A stretch of 6,588 bases of DNA from JBJHBP01 sp050485685 (GTDB lineage: Bacteria > Pseudomonadota > Gammaproteobacteria > Steroidobacterales > Rariloculaceae). The stretch lies in NCBI GenBank assembly GCA_050485685.1, contig JBJHBW010000059.1, forward strand, positions 1 to 6,588, in the 5' to 3' direction. The notes below the pieces were generated by a model. That model saw only the letters and a program-made list of their open reading frames with translations. It did no database searches and was not told the origin of the DNA. Below are positions 5,809 through 6,588 of this stretch, piece by piece; position 1 is the first letter of the stretch; each line of letters begins with the position of its first letter. Made by a program: the position numbers and the translations under genes.

Positions 5809-6588
5809 TCAGGCGGCACGGCGCAGTGAATCGATCAGCTCGTGCAACTGGGCCGCCTTGGGCTTGACCAGCCAGAACTTGCCAAGGAACGAGCGGAAAT
5901 CATCGAGAATCGTCTGCCCCCACGCACTGCCGGTGAGTTCAGTGTGCTCGACAATCAGCTCGCGCAGATGCTGCAGGTGCGACTCCAGGTCCTCGGTGTT
6001 GATGCGATGGATGTCGATCAGCTCATGGTTGTAACGATCGACGAAATCGCGCTCCAGATCCAGCACGTAGGCGAATCCGCCGGTCATGCCGGCACCGAAG
6101 TTCAGGCCCGTGCGGCCCAGCACCGCAACCACACCGCCGGTCATGTATTCACAGCAGTGATCGCCGGTGCCTTCCACGACCGCGACGGCGCCGGAGTTGC
6201 GCACCGCGAAACGTTCGCCGGCGAGACCCGCGGCGAGCAGGCGGCCGCCGGTCGCACCGTACAGACAGGTGTTGCCTATGATTGGCGTATGCCGGCTTTC
6301 GAACTTGCTGCCGGCGGGCGGGCGGATGATCAGTTCCCCGGCGGCCATGCCCTTGCCGACGTAGTCGTTCGCATCGCCTTCCAGGAACATGCGCAGTCCG
6401 CCGGCATTCCATGCGCCGAAGCTCTGGCCAGCCGTACCGGTCAGCTGTACTTCTATGGGCGTGTCGCTCATGCCGTAGTTGCCCCAGCGGCGGGCGATCT
6501 CACCGGACAGGCGCGCGCCAATGGAACGATTGTAGTTGCGAACCTCATAGGCGAACGTGCCACCGGACTTCGACTCGATCGCCGCCAG
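5809..6588 (-). CDS. gltB: Glutamate synthase large (alpha) subunit, C-terminal part
   Basis: The frame is open to the right edge of the window, so only the last 259 residues and the stop are seen. The full protein is normally about 1,500 residues. The visible part starts within the stretch ending RNYNRSIGARLSGEIARRWG, which leads into the GXGXG domain, a right-handed beta-helix that holds the catalytic domains together. Its repeated glycine turns are clear: GTAGQSFGAWNAGG, GDANDYVGKGMAAGEL, GATGGRLLAAGLAGERFAVRNSG, MTGGVVAVLG and GAGMTGGFAYVL. The C-terminal helical tail ends LVKPKAAQLHELIDSL. The amidotransferase, FMN-binding and 3Fe-4S portions lie outside the window. An internal ATG at 6471 is not the start, since family similarity continues well upstream of it. 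It is the first gene of a probable gltB-gltD(-msrA) transcript. Confidence 0.97.
   Translation of the reverse strand: MAAIESKSGGTFAYEVRNYNRSIGARLSGEIARRWGNYGMSDTPIEVQLTGTAGQSFGAWNAGGLRMFLEGDANDYVGKGMAAGELIIRPPAGSKFESRHTPIIGNTCLYGATGGRLLAAGLAGERFAVRNSGAVAVVEGTGDHCCEYMTGGVVAVLGRTGLNFGAGMTGGFAYVLDLERDFVDRYNHELIDIHRINTEDLESHLQHLRELIVEHTELTGSAWGQTILDDFRSFLGKFWLVKPKAAQLHELIDSLRRAA

Noticed and set aside
4160..6034. 624-codon open frame on the + strand
   Set aside because: It lies antisense to msrA, gltD and gltB, all of which have complete family motifs. The translation is low-complexity (rich in Arg, Ala, His) with no recognisable domain. Long antisense frames are common in GC-rich coding DNA.
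5809..6471. Separate 220-residue protein starting at ATG 6471
   Set aside because: The frame continues open to 6588 with sequence typical of GltB (for example RLSGEIARRWG), so this ATG is internal.

Overview
The window is a compact, GC-rich piece of a bacterial chromosome, most likely from a gammaproteobacterium, possibly marine or sediment-dwelling. Three things suggest this: a separate gltB/gltD pair of the proteobacterial NADPH-dependent type, an MsrA of the E. coli kind, and a two-component pair resembling the regulators of the proteobacterial dedicated sortase system (Pds). That system is known mainly from marine Proteobacteria. The assignment comes from protein resemblance recalled from memory, not from a search.

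Layout. On the + strand, bases 1-3702 hold four closely spaced co-directional genes: the last 49 codons of a membrane protein (1-151), a Nudix hydrolase (180-800), an OmpR-type response regulator (850-1548, PdsR-like) and a large membrane histidine kinase (1576-3702, PdsS-like). The gaps are 28, 49 and 27 bases, so one transcript is likely. On the - strand, reading right to left, are the C-terminal part of gltB (6588-5809, running off the right edge), gltD (5794-4382) and msrA (4317-3724). The two sets converge with only 21 bases between the kinase and msrA stops. There are no tRNA, rRNA, CRISPR or insertion-sequence features, and no gene-free stretch over 65 bases.

How the genes work together. 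GltB and GltD form glutamate synthase, which turns glutamine and 2-oxoglutarate into two glutamates using NADPH. MsrA repairs oxidised methionine and may be co-transcribed behind gltBD. The kinase has a two-part extracytoplasmic sensor (a CBM9-like beta-sandwich, then a Cache-like segment) and should phosphorylate the adjacent regulator. In related genomes this pair sits near a sortase and its LPXTG-type target. Neither is visible here, so the targets are unknown.

The most notable points are the Pds-like pair without its sortase in view, the kinase's sensor architecture and altered ATP-lid motif, and a 12-residue acidic insertion inside the Nudix box. Nothing in the window amounts to a clearly new system; most of it is ordinary core-genome content.
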